Shown one piece after another: positions 41,891-48,707 of a DNA stretch of 48,707 nt. The notes beneath the pieces were generated by a model. That model saw only the letters and a program-made list of their open reading frames with translations. It was not told where the DNA came from and made no database searches. Both the position numbers and the translations under genes were made by a program. The DNA is from Clostridiaceae bacterium UBA6110 (GTDB taxonomy: Bacteria; Bacillota; Clostridia; Clostridiales; Clostridiaceae). Each line of letters opens with the position of its first letter. Position 1 is the first letter of the stretch. The DNA lies in contig DIWI01000084.1 of NCBI GenBank assembly GCA_002428415.1, positions 1-48,707 on the forward strand. Direction: 5' to 3'.

Positions 41891-42625
41891 ATGGAAAAGA
41901 TATATTCAAGAACCAAGACGCTCCAGGATAAAGTCTCCGGCTTTTGTCCAGGATGCATGCATGGTACTGCTATAAAGTTAATCGGGGAAGTCCTCGAAGA
42001 GTTGAATGTTGTCGACAGGACAGCCTGTGTGCTTGGAATCGGCTGCTGCGGTCTCCACATGGATTATATCGCATATGACAACATTACAGCGCCTCATGGA
42101 AGGGCTACAGCTGTTGCAGCGGGAATAAAGAGGTCCAACCCTGAATCTCTTGTATTCACATATCAGGGAGACGGAGATTTCGCATCAATAGGTCTTGGTG
42201 AATCCATATCATCTGCAAACCGCGGAGACAACATAACTGTAATATTCATAAACAACGGAACATACGGCATGACCGGCGGACAGATGGCACCTACCACACT
42301 CGTTGGCATGAAGGCATCCACTGCACCTAAGGGACGTATTGCCGAGGAGCATGGCTACCCGATGCACATGAGTGAAATTCTGAATCAGCTGACTGCTCCT
42401 GCTTATCTGGAGAGGACAAGCTGCAACACCCCTGGAAATGTTGTAAAGACAAAAAAGGCAATCAAGAAGGCCTTTGAGAACCAGCTGAATGGCAAGGGTT
42501 TCTCCATGGTTGAAATCGTAACAAGCTGCCCTACCAACTGGGGACTTGACTCACTTGAATCACTGACATATATTGAGGAAAAAATGCTGCCTGAATTCCC
42601 GCTTGGCGTGATCAGGGATAAATAG
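41891..42625 (+). CDS. korB: 2-oxoacid:ferredoxin oxidoreductase beta subunit
   Basis: This 244-residue subunit binds the diphosphate of thiamine and Mg2+ through GDGDFASIGLGE ... FINNGTYGMTGGQMAPTT. The N-terminal FCPGCMHG and GIGCCG cysteines are typical of the four-subunit enzymes. It follows the alpha gene by 12 bp with its own GGAGGG site and precedes the gamma gene by 9 bp. Confidence 0.92.
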   Translation: MEKIYSRTKTLQDKVSGFCPGCMHGTAIKLIGEVLEELNVVDRTACVLGIGCCGLHMDYIAYDNITAPHGRATAVAAGIKRSNPESLVFTYQGDGDFASIGLGESISSANRGDNITVIFINNGTYGMTGGQMAPTTLVGMKASTAPKGRIAEEHGYPMHMSEILNQLTAPAYLERTSCNTPGNVVKTKKAIKKAFENQLNGKGFSMVEIVTSCPTNWGLDSLESLTYIEEKMLPEFPLGVIRDK

Positions 42626-42634
42626 GAGGAAAAT

Positions 42635-43183
42635 ATGGAGACTAACTTATGCGTTGCAGGATTCGGTGGCCAGGGTGTAATGACGCTTGGAAAATTCCTT
42701 GCTGAGGCCACATGCGAATCTACAGATAAAAACGTTACTTTCTTCCCTTCATACGGTGCAGAGCAGCGTGGAGGAACAGCAAATTGCTACGTAGTAATTT
42801 CAGATGAGATGATAGGCGCACCTCTTGGAGATGTCATGGATGACCTGATAGTGCTCAATGAGCCATCCCTAAAGAAATTCCTCAGCAAGCTCAAGAAAGG
42901 CGGGAATCTGTTCATCAACAGCTCTATTGTGCCTGATGAAATTGACAGGGATGATGTAAAGCTAATTAAGGTTCCGATTACAGAGCTTGCTCTTGAACTT
43001 GGAAACCCAAAGGTATTGAATGTAATCATGCTTGGAGCATACATTGGCTATACTGAAGTTGTTGCACCCGATGTTGTCTGGGGAACGATCGAAAACAAGC
43101 TTGGCAAGAAGCCAAAGCTTCTGCCGATGAACAAGGCTGCTTTCGATAAAGGCCTTGAGATCGGAAGGTCAGCAAGACAATAG
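42635..43183 (+). CDS. korC: 2-oxoacid:ferredoxin oxidoreductase gamma subunit
   Basis: This 182-residue subunit has the family start CVAGFGGQGVMTLGKFLAEA and the FPSYGAEQRGGTANCYVVIS segment, forming the CoA-facing domain. It completes a delta-alpha-beta-gamma set. A terminator hairpin follows at 43288. Confidence 0.92.
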   Translation: METNLCVAGFGGQGVMTLGKFLAEATCESTDKNVTFFPSYGAEQRGGTANCYVVISDEMIGAPLGDVMDDLIVLNEPSLKKFLSKLKKGGNLFINSSIVPDEIDRDDVKLIKVPITELALELGNPKVLNVIMLGAYIGYTEVVAPDVVWGTIENKLGKKPKLLPMNKAAFDKGLEIGRSARQ

Positions 43184-43287
43184 GAATCCTGATTGAGAAC
43201 AGGTCTGCAAGTTAGTCCTGGTGCACTCCGGCCTGCACCAGGCTGACAATATGCAGCCACATATGAAAAACTGTGATTCCGGGAAAT

Positions 43288-43318
43288 GGACCTGAAGCGA
43301 TGTCTTCGGTCCTTTTTT
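43288..43318 (+). terminator. Terminator of the NTPase-Kor operon
   Basis: GGACC (43288-43292) pairs with GGTCC (43308-43312), and GAAG/CTTC continues the stem past one bulged T. Six T follow. Confidence 0.85.
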
Positions 43319-43380
43319 ATTAGAGTTAAGCTGGCGTTACAGTATGTCCTTTGACTGCATTTAATGCGATGTTCATTCGC

Positions 43381-43396
43381 GTTAACTAAAAGTAAC
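43381..43396. promoter_or_regulatory. Upstream activator site 4 (GTTAAC-N4-AGTAAC)
   Basis: GTTAACTAAAAGTAAC lies with its centre about 83 bp upstream of the GG of the sigma-54 promoter at 43469. The spacing is the same as for sites 1 and 3. Confidence 0.65.
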
Positions 43397-43468
43397 AGTT
43401 CAGGAATGTCATAGGGGATTTTTAACGATAAAACTACCATTTAGCACGTTTTTTTAACCATGATGATG

Positions 43469-43486
43469 TTGGCATGATAATTGCTT
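43469..43486 (+). promoter_or_regulatory. Sigma-54 promoter of the CoA-transferase gene
   Basis: TTGGCATGATAATTGCTT has GG at 43471-43472 and GC at 43483-43484. It differs from the transporter promoter by a single base. Confidence 0.9.
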
Positions 43487-43537
43487 AATAAAGTGTGTGC
43501 GCGTAGTTAATTTATTTAAGGTAAAGGGAGATATGAA

Positions 43538-44737
43538 ATGAGCAATTTACTATTAGAAGGAATTAGAGTACTTGACTTCACACAGTTTCTTGCAGGACCA
43601 TATTGCGGTATGTTCCTTGCTGACATGGGTGCAGAAGTAATAAAGATTGAAAACCTCAAGGGTGGCGGAGATTTCACAAGGGGAGCCAGACCAAGGGAAC
43701 TAAAGACAAACAGGAGCATGTACTTCGGAAACCTGAACAGGAACAAGAAGAGTGTATGCATAGACCTTAAGACAGCTGAAGGCAAGGTGCTTTTCGCAGA
43801 GCTTGTAAAATCAGCGGATGTACTTCTTGAGAACAACAGGCCTGGAGTAATGGCGAAGCTTGGATTCGGATATGAGGACTGCAAGAAGCTGAATCCTGCA
43901 ATTGTCTATGCTTCAATATCAGGATTCGGACAGTACGGACCTTATTCCGAAAGACCTGGATACGACCTTATAGCACAGGCTATGGGCGGCTCAATGAGCA
44001 TAACCGGATGGGAAGGTCAGGAGCCTACCAGAGCAGGTATGGCAATCGGCGACCTGTTCGCAGGTCTTAATGCCTGCATAGGAATCTTAGGATCACTCTA
44101 CAAGAGAAAAGAGACAGGATTGGGCCAGAGCATAGACGTAGCCCTGATGGACAGCATAGTATCAGGAATGGAAGCCAAGATGATGCAGTACGTTCATGGC
44201 GGTACAGTTCCTGAGAAGACAGGAAACAGATACCTTGCTTCAGCACCATACGATTCATTCAGAGCTGCAGATGATGATTTCGTGGTTGCCAGCGGTACGG
44301 ACGCTCATTTCGCTATATTGGCAAAAGCCATGGGCATGCCTGAGCTGAGCGATGACCCGAGATTCCTGAAAACTGAAGGCAGGCTGAACAACCAGGCTGA
44401 GCTCAAGGAGATAATCAATGGCTGGGCTGGCCAGAGGACCGCAAAAGAGTGCGTAGACATAATACTTGGAGTAGGCATACCGGCAGGCCCAATATACAAT
44501 GTCAAGCAGGTATTCGAGGATGAACATATGAAGGCCAGGGAGATGTTCGTGACGGTCAACCATAAGGAAGCCGGTGAACTCACTGTAATAGGTAATCCAA
44601 TCAAGATGAGCGAATATCCTGTACAGTACAAGTCTGCTGCACCTGATGCAGGTGAGAATGATTTCGAAATATTTGAAGCTCTTGGATTCTCAAAAGAGAC
44701 TCTCAATAAGTATAAAGACATGGGAGCAATGATGTAG
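43538..44737 (+). CDS. Class III (CaiB/BaiF family) CoA-transferase
   Basis: This 399-residue enzyme should move CoA between carboxylic acids. The family N-terminus (LEGIRVLDFTQFLAGPYCG), the ENNRPGVMAKLGFGYED segment and the predicted nucleophile D172 in AIGDLFAGL are all present. Length is normal. It is behind a sigma-54 promoter of the same design as those of the transporter and lyase genes, so it probably activates the imported acid to its CoA ester. Family members act on oxalate, carnitine, succinate, itaconate, mesaconate and others, so the acid cannot be named from sequence. Confidence 0.92.
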   Translation: MSNLLLEGIRVLDFTQFLAGPYCGMFLADMGAEVIKIENLKGGGDFTRGARPRELKTNRSMYFGNLNRNKKSVCIDLKTAEGKVLFAELVKSADVLLENNRPGVMAKLGFGYEDCKKLNPAIVYASISGFGQYGPYSERPGYDLIAQAMGGSMSITGWEGQEPTRAGMAIGDLFAGLNACIGILGSLYKRKETGLGQSIDVALMDSIVSGMEAKMMQYVHGGTVPEKTGNRYLASAPYDSFRAADDDFVVASGTDAHFAILAKAMGMPELSDDPRFLKTEGRLNNQAELKEIINGWAGQRTAKECVDIILGVGIPAGPIYNVKQVFEDEHMKAREMFVTVNHKEAGELTVIGNPIKMSEYPVQYKSAAPDAGENDFEIFEALGFSKETLNKYKDMGAMM

Positions 44738-44788
44738 CAAAGGCTGCAATCAGATACTTAAAAATATTGAATTGTGAAACCTGATGAT

Positions 44789-44827
44789 AAACTGGACTGA
44801 CGGCAATATGCCTTTAGTCCAGTTTTC
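44789..44827 (+). terminator. Terminator after the CoA-transferase gene
   Basis: AAACTGGACT (44789-44798) pairs perfectly with AGTCCAGTTT (44816-44825), with an inner GGCA/TGCC stem and a T-run. Confidence 0.85.
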
Positions 44828-45029
44828 GAGCTGAATGGAATTCATTGGAGCAATCATGCAAACTGTCAATAAGACAGCATTTCTGATATGATTTAATTAA
44901 GCTGGTCCATATTGTAGGACTCATTTCATTACTTCGTACCAATCAATTAGGAAAAGCTGCTCTCCCAAGTCGCATTCATACAGATACTTGAATGACTCGC
45001 ATCAGATTGACCATTTTATGAGGTGGATT

Positions 45030-46901
45030 ATGAATTCAACGGTCGGGATTATTGTTCCAAATAAAGAGACTAATGACAGGGTGCTGAGAATACTCAAGGA
45101 TGAGATCCTTAAAAACAATCTTATTGTAAGCATGCTGACAGAGGACGATGTGGTGCTGCAGGCGAAGGCGCTGATAAAGAGAGGTGCTTCAGCCATCATA
45201 GCTCGAGGCGGTACATACCTCGACATCATGAGGGCAAACCTTCCTGTGCCGGTCATTGAACTTGCTTTTCTTGCACAGGATATCCTTTATTCAATTAACC
45301 AGGCGAACAGGCTAGGTAATAAGATAGCCGTAGTGGTGCAGGAGAAGATAATCTTTGAACCCAATATGTGGGAAAATCTTTTCGATGTTGATGTCAAAGT
45401 CTATAGATATTCAAAAATGGATGAGATTGACAATGTGCTGAAGGCATTGGCGGATAACCATGAGGACAGATTGGTCATCGGCGGAGCAATAACATATTCC
45501 AAGGCAATAAGGGCCGGACTGAAAAGCCTGAATATAGAAAACAGCGATGAGACTATTATCAGAACATACAAGCAGGCTCAGGAAATCCTATGCCATATCT
45601 ATGACAATACAAAACATTCACAGATGCTGTCGACTGTATTGAACAATGTCAATGAAGGCATTCTGGTGATAGGCAATGATGGGATAATTGAGCATTTCAA
45701 CAACAAGTTGCTTAAATTGTTCAATAAGCTTGACAGCAGTATTGTTAATAAGAAGATTGGCGATGTTCTTCCAGCTGTTGATTCTGCTTTGGGGGATGTC
45801 ACAAAGGCTCCTGCAACCAACAAGATCATAAGGAACGGAAGGCTTGTGCTTAACGTCAGTGCAGTCCCGATCCATGTCAGTGGGAAATCTTTGGGTATAG
45901 TCGTAACGATCCAGGACCTGACAGAAATTCAAAAGCTTGAGGAATCTCTTAGGCGCAAATTAAATCCCAAGGGATTAAGCTCAAAATATACCTTCGATAA
46001 CATTTTTACAAAGAACAAGAAAATGAATGATGTGATAGACAGTGCCAGGAAATATTCCAAGACAGACAGCACCATACTGATCTATGGTGAAAGCGGAACA
46101 GGCAAGGAAATATTCGCCCAGAGTATCCATAGCAAAAGCGAAAGGCATGACGCCCCATTCGTTGCAGTAAATTGCGGAGCATTGAACAGGAACCTTATTG
46201 AGAGCGAACTGTTCGGCTACGTTGAAGGTGCGTTCACCGGAGCTATCAAGGGCGGCAAGCAGGGCCTTTTCGAGATGGCCCATAAAGGAACAATTTTTCT
46301 GGATGAGATAAATAGCCTGCCGATAGAAGTCCAGTCCAGCTTCCTGAGAGTAATAGAAGAGAAAGAGGTAATGAGGGTAGGTTCTGATTATGTGATTCCA
46401 CTTGACGTGAGGATCATCGTAGCAAGCAACGAGAACCTCATACAGCTTGTAGAGCAGGGGGAGTTCAGAAGAGACCTGTTCTACAGGCTCAATGTTCTTG
46501 AGATAAAGATACCTCCGCTGCGCGAGAGAAAAGATGATATCGTACCGCTGTTCCAGATGTTCCTTAAGGAATTTGGCATTGACCAGCCCATTATTTCAGA
46601 TGAAGTGAAAAGCAGGCTAAGCAGCTACCCGTGGAAAGGAAACATAAGGGAGCTTAAGAATGTAGCTGAGAGATTTGCATTATTAGGCGAAAAGATGAGC
46701 TTTGATTTCCTGGATGCAGGTAATACGGACAGCATGGTCATAACTGATGACTACAAGATCGACCTCAAGGACCTTAACAGAAAAGTGGAGGAGCTTGTCA
46801 TCGAATCTCTTGAAGCCAAAGGCTTGTCAAAGAATGAGATCTCCAATATTTTGGGGATAAGCAGGACGGCTTTGTGGAAAAAAACCAATACAAAGCCTTA
46901 G
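45030..46901 (+). CDS. Sigma-54-dependent activator with PrpR-type sensor domain
   Basis: This 623-residue activator has four parts: a PrpR_N-like sensor (about 1-190), a PAS domain (about 205-310), an AAA+ domain (about 325-560) and a C-terminal Fis-type helix-turn-helix (LSKNEISNILGISRTALWKK). The sensor includes GASAIIARGGTYLDIMR. The AAA+ domain has Walker A GESGTGKE, the sigma-54 contact GAFTGA and Walker B FLDEI. I chose ATG 45030, five bases after AGGTGG, over an upstream TTG. PrpR senses 2-methylcitrate in enterobacteria, so a related carboxylic acid may be the signal here. The four sigma-54 promoters just upstream are its likely targets. Confidence 0.92.
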   Translation: MNSTVGIIVPNKETNDRVLRILKDEILKNNLIVSMLTEDDVVLQAKALIKRGASAIIARGGTYLDIMRANLPVPVIELAFLAQDILYSINQANRLGNKIAVVVQEKIIFEPNMWENLFDVDVKVYRYSKMDEIDNVLKALADNHEDRLVIGGAITYSKAIRAGLKSLNIENSDETIIRTYKQAQEILCHIYDNTKHSQMLSTVLNNVNEGILVIGNDGIIEHFNNKLLKLFNKLDSSIVNKKIGDVLPAVDSALGDVTKAPATNKIIRNGRLVLNVSAVPIHVSGKSLGIVVTIQDLTEIQKLEESLRRKLNPKGLSSKYTFDNIFTKNKKMNDVIDSARKYSKTDSTILIYGESGTGKEIFAQSIHSKSERHDAPFVAVNCGALNRNLIESELFGYVEGAFTGAIKGGKQGLFEMAHKGTIFLDEINSLPIEVQSSFLRVIEEKEVMRVGSDYVIPLDVRIIVASNENLIQLVEQGEFRRDLFYRLNVLEIKIPPLRERKDDIVPLFQMFLKEFGIDQPIISDEVKSRLSSYPWKGNIRELKNVAERFALLGEKMSFDFLDAGNTDSMVITDDYKIDLKDLNRKVEELVIESLEAKGLSKNEISNILGISRTALWKKTNTKP

Positions 46902-46964
46902 TCACAGTAGCTTTAACTATGCCTGGTGCGGGTAACTGTTTTGATTGTTGGGAGAATTTGGAGT

Positions 46965-48332
46965 ATGTCATTGAAACCTAAGACAAGGAATATCGGATTG
47001 ACTGTCATGCTGATCGGGACATTCATATCTTCTCTTAGCATCAGCCTTCTGTCGTCAGCGTTGCCAAGGATAATGAGGGAGTTTTCAGTAAATGCCACCA
47101 TAGGCCAGTGGCTGTCTACAGTCTATATTCTGGTGCTGGGGATCGTCACTGCATCCTCAGCTTACCTCATAAACAGATTCAATTCAAAAAAACTGTTTTT
47201 ATCAGGCATGATCCTGTTTCTGGGAGGCTGTGCCGTATCGATATTTGCCACCAGTTTCACCGTGCTTATCCTATCAAGGGTCATTCAGGCCTGCGGAGCT
47301 GGAATCCTGATGCCGGTGACTCAGGTTGTGATCCTTAGGACCTTCCCGGTCTCACAGCACGGGAAAGCGATGGGAATAATCGGGCTCGTGATAGGGGTTG
47401 CTCCCGCTGTCGGCCCGACACTGTCAGGCTTGATTGTTGAGCTTTCAGGATGGAAAAGCATCTTCTATCTGCTTTCTGTGATCTCAATAGTCGTAATAAT
47501 ACTATCAGTGTTCCTGCTTCCCTCAGTTGAAGGGAAAGCCGGAGGAAGCATTGAACTAGTATCTCTGGTATTGTATGGAATAGGGTTCTGCAGCCTGATG
47601 ATAGGGGTTACAAACCGCGAAAGGTATGGATGGACAAGCTTCAGTACGATTGGCCCGCTTGTAGCTGGGATCGTCTGCCTGTACCTGTTTGCTGCAAGGC
47701 AGTTCAAAGTCCCGCTTCCGCTGCTTCAGCTAAATGTGTTCAAGGACCGCAATTTCACCGTTTCATCGATCCTCATAATGATCACATACATTTCAATGAT
47801 GTCAGGAACTATGAGAGTTCCTATGTACATACAGTCTGTAAGAGGACTTTCAGCAATGGTTTCAGGAACTGTCCTTCTTCCAGGGTCTGCGCTGCTTGCT
47901 GTCTTCAACCCCATAACCGGGTATCTCTATGACAGGTTTGGCGGAAGGTTGATTACGATTGCCGGGATGCTTTTTCTGGGATTTGGTTCCGGTTCATTTG
48001 CCTTCTTCGGAATCGGCACATCATTATTCATTGTCTCTGCTATGTACGCTGTCAGGATGGTTGGAATTGCATTCCTCCTTATGCCGTTGTCTGCTTACGG
48101 CCTCAGGAAGCTTAGCGGTGAGGAGATAGCCCATGGTAATGCCATAGTTAATTCCCTGAGACAGATGTCAGGAGCTTTAGGCTCATCTATCCTTGTTGCG
48201 TTCATGGCAGCAGCTTCTGCAAACAGCGCAGTGACAGATATCCATGGCATCAATGTTTCATTCGCGATCGAGGCAGGATTGCTGATCATAGGACTGGTCA
48301 TCTCCATTATCTACATCAGGAATGAACGATGA
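46965..48332 (+). CDS. MFS transporter, DHA2 (EmrB/QacA-like) type
   Basis: This 455-residue membrane protein has about 14 hydrophobic segments and DHA2-type features. These include SALPRIMREFSV after helix 1, SRVIQACGAGILMPVTQVVI (motif-B-like) and GIIGLVIGVAPAVGPTLSG (motif C, typical of antiporters). The usual motif A loop reads NRFNSKK. It probably exports a drug-like compound or an acid by proton antiport. The start ATG 46965 is tentative: GGAG lies very close and GGGAG ten bases off. It follows the activator gene by 63 bp and has no sigma-54 promoter, so membership in the regulon is uncertain. Confidence 0.85.
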   Translation: MSLKPKTRNIGLTVMLIGTFISSLSISLLSSALPRIMREFSVNATIGQWLSTVYILVLGIVTASSAYLINRFNSKKLFLSGMILFLGGCAVSIFATSFTVLILSRVIQACGAGILMPVTQVVILRTFPVSQHGKAMGIIGLVIGVAPAVGPTLSGLIVELSGWKSIFYLLSVISIVVIILSVFLLPSVEGKAGGSIELVSLVLYGIGFCSLMIGVTNRERYGWTSFSTIGPLVAGIVCLYLFAARQFKVPLPLLQLNVFKDRNFTVSSILIMITYISMMSGTMRVPMYIQSVRGLSAMVSGTVLLPGSALLAVFNPITGYLYDRFGGRLITIAGMLFLGFGSGSFAFFGIGTSLFIVSAMYAVRMVGIAFLLMPLSAYGLRKLSGEEIAHGNAIVNSLRQMSGALGSSILVAFMAAASANSAVTDIHGINVSFAIEAGLLIIGLVISIIYIRNER

Positions 48333-48362
48333 AAGGCAAAGTATAAAATTACGATAGAAGGA

Positions 48363-48402
48363 AGAAACACCCAAATCGCATCAGCGATTATGGGTGTTTT
48401 CT
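48363..48402. terminator. Bidirectional terminator after the MFS gene
   Basis: AACACCCA pairs with TGGGTGTT and AATCGC with GCGATT around an ATCA loop, with one bulged A. T-runs follow on both strands, so it serves the MFS gene and the convergent dehydrogenase gene. Confidence 0.85.
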
Positions 48403-48408
48403 TAATCT

Positions 48409-48707
48409 TCAGGATTGGATTCTAAGTACCACATTTCCTTTCTTGTGTCCCTTGTCCACATAGGCATGAGCTTCAGCTGCGTTCTCCAGGTCATAGGTCC
48501 TGTCGATCACTGCCTTAAGCTTTCCCTGTTCAAACCATGCTTTTATCTGTTCAAGCTGAGCTTTCGTTTCCTTCGCGACTGATGCACCGCCGACTGTAAT
48601 GAACCTGCCTCCGGGCTTTAAGGCCTTTTTGGCAATTGCTTTGCTTGTCTTTCCTACCGCATCGAATATGATGTCGTAACTCAAGCCTTTTGCTATGTAA
48701 TCCTCAT
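48409..48707 (-). CDS. Medium-chain dehydrogenase/quinone oxidoreductase, C-terminal part (cut by window end)
   Basis: The reading frame is open to the window edge, so only the last ~99 residues are seen. They start inside the Rossmann domain (EDYIAKGLSYDIIFDAVGK), continue with LKPGGRFITVGG and end with a typical tail (AHAYVDKGHKKGNVVLRI). This is the pattern of NAD(P)H:quinone oxidoreductase-like and zinc-type alcohol dehydrogenase family proteins. The N-terminal catalytic domain and the true start lie beyond 48707. Confidence 0.8.
   Translation of the reverse strand, partial: EDYIAKGLSYDIIFDAVGKTSKAIAKKALKPGGRFITVGGASVAKETKAQLEQIKAWFEQGKLKAVIDRTYDLENAAEAHAYVDKGHKKGNVVLRIQS

Overview
The window looks like the chromosome of an anaerobic, low-to-moderate GC Firmicute, most likely a member of the Clostridia. 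The signs are strong GGAGG ribosome binding sites, frequent AGA/AGG arginine and ATA isoleucine codons, a T-box leader, a glycyl radical enzyme with its activase, a ferredoxin-dependent 2-oxoacid oxidoreductase, an ECF sigma factor and several sigma-54 promoters. I cannot name the species from sequence alone.

Layout. (1) 48-12161 is a nucleoside salvage region: nucleoside hydrolase, ribokinase, a YjjI-type glycyl radical enzyme with its YjjW activase, a divergent Crp/Fnr-type regulator, a BMP-type nucleoside ABC transporter (lipoprotein, ATPase, two permeases), a uridine-phosphorylase-like enzyme and a GntR/UTRA regulator. Nucleosides would be imported, split to base plus ribose or ribose 1-phosphate, and ribose phosphorylated. 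(2) 12240-13031 is AT-rich and contains only possible gene remnants. (3) 13032-20448 is the most striking part: five genes that look like a protease-nuclease conflict system. They encode a soluble caspase-like protease, a soluble CHAT protease, a 1052-residue membrane protein with outside BspA/InlB-type repeats and an inside CHAT protease, a small Trypco1-like protein, and a trypsin-like protease fused to a DNA/RNA non-specific endonuclease. (4) 20516-24801 is a T-box-controlled operon whose specifier reads UGG (Trp): a lactate/malate-dehydrogenase-family enzyme plus a TrpXYZ-type ABC transporter.

(5) 24899-28934 holds an aldo/keto reductase with a MerR-type 19-bp-spacer promoter, a small thioredoxin-fold protein, and an apparently autoregulated ECF sigma factor operon with two membrane proteins. 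(6) 29125-36440 is a LacI-type regulator divergent from an operon of three aconitase-superfamily proteins and an isopropylmalate-dehydrogenase-like enzyme. (7) 36663-46901 looks like a local sigma-54 regulon. Four near-identical -24/-12 promoters precede a DASS-family carboxylate transporter, an HMG-CoA-lyase-like enzyme, an operon of a P-loop NTPase plus KorDABC, and a class III CoA-transferase. Three of them carry a GTTAAC-N4-GTTAAC-like element 82-84 bp upstream, and the fourth has a degenerate copy. The PrpR-like sigma-54 activator encoded at 45030-46901 is the obvious candidate to bind these. Together regions 6 and 7 suggest uptake and fermentation of a branched or hydroxylated di- or tricarboxylic acid through CoA esters, retro-Claisen cleavage and ferredoxin-linked 2-oxoacid oxidation. 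(8) The window ends with an MFS drug-type transporter and the C-terminal part of a medium-chain dehydrogenase on the minus strand.

All functions are read from motifs and context by eye. No database search was possible.
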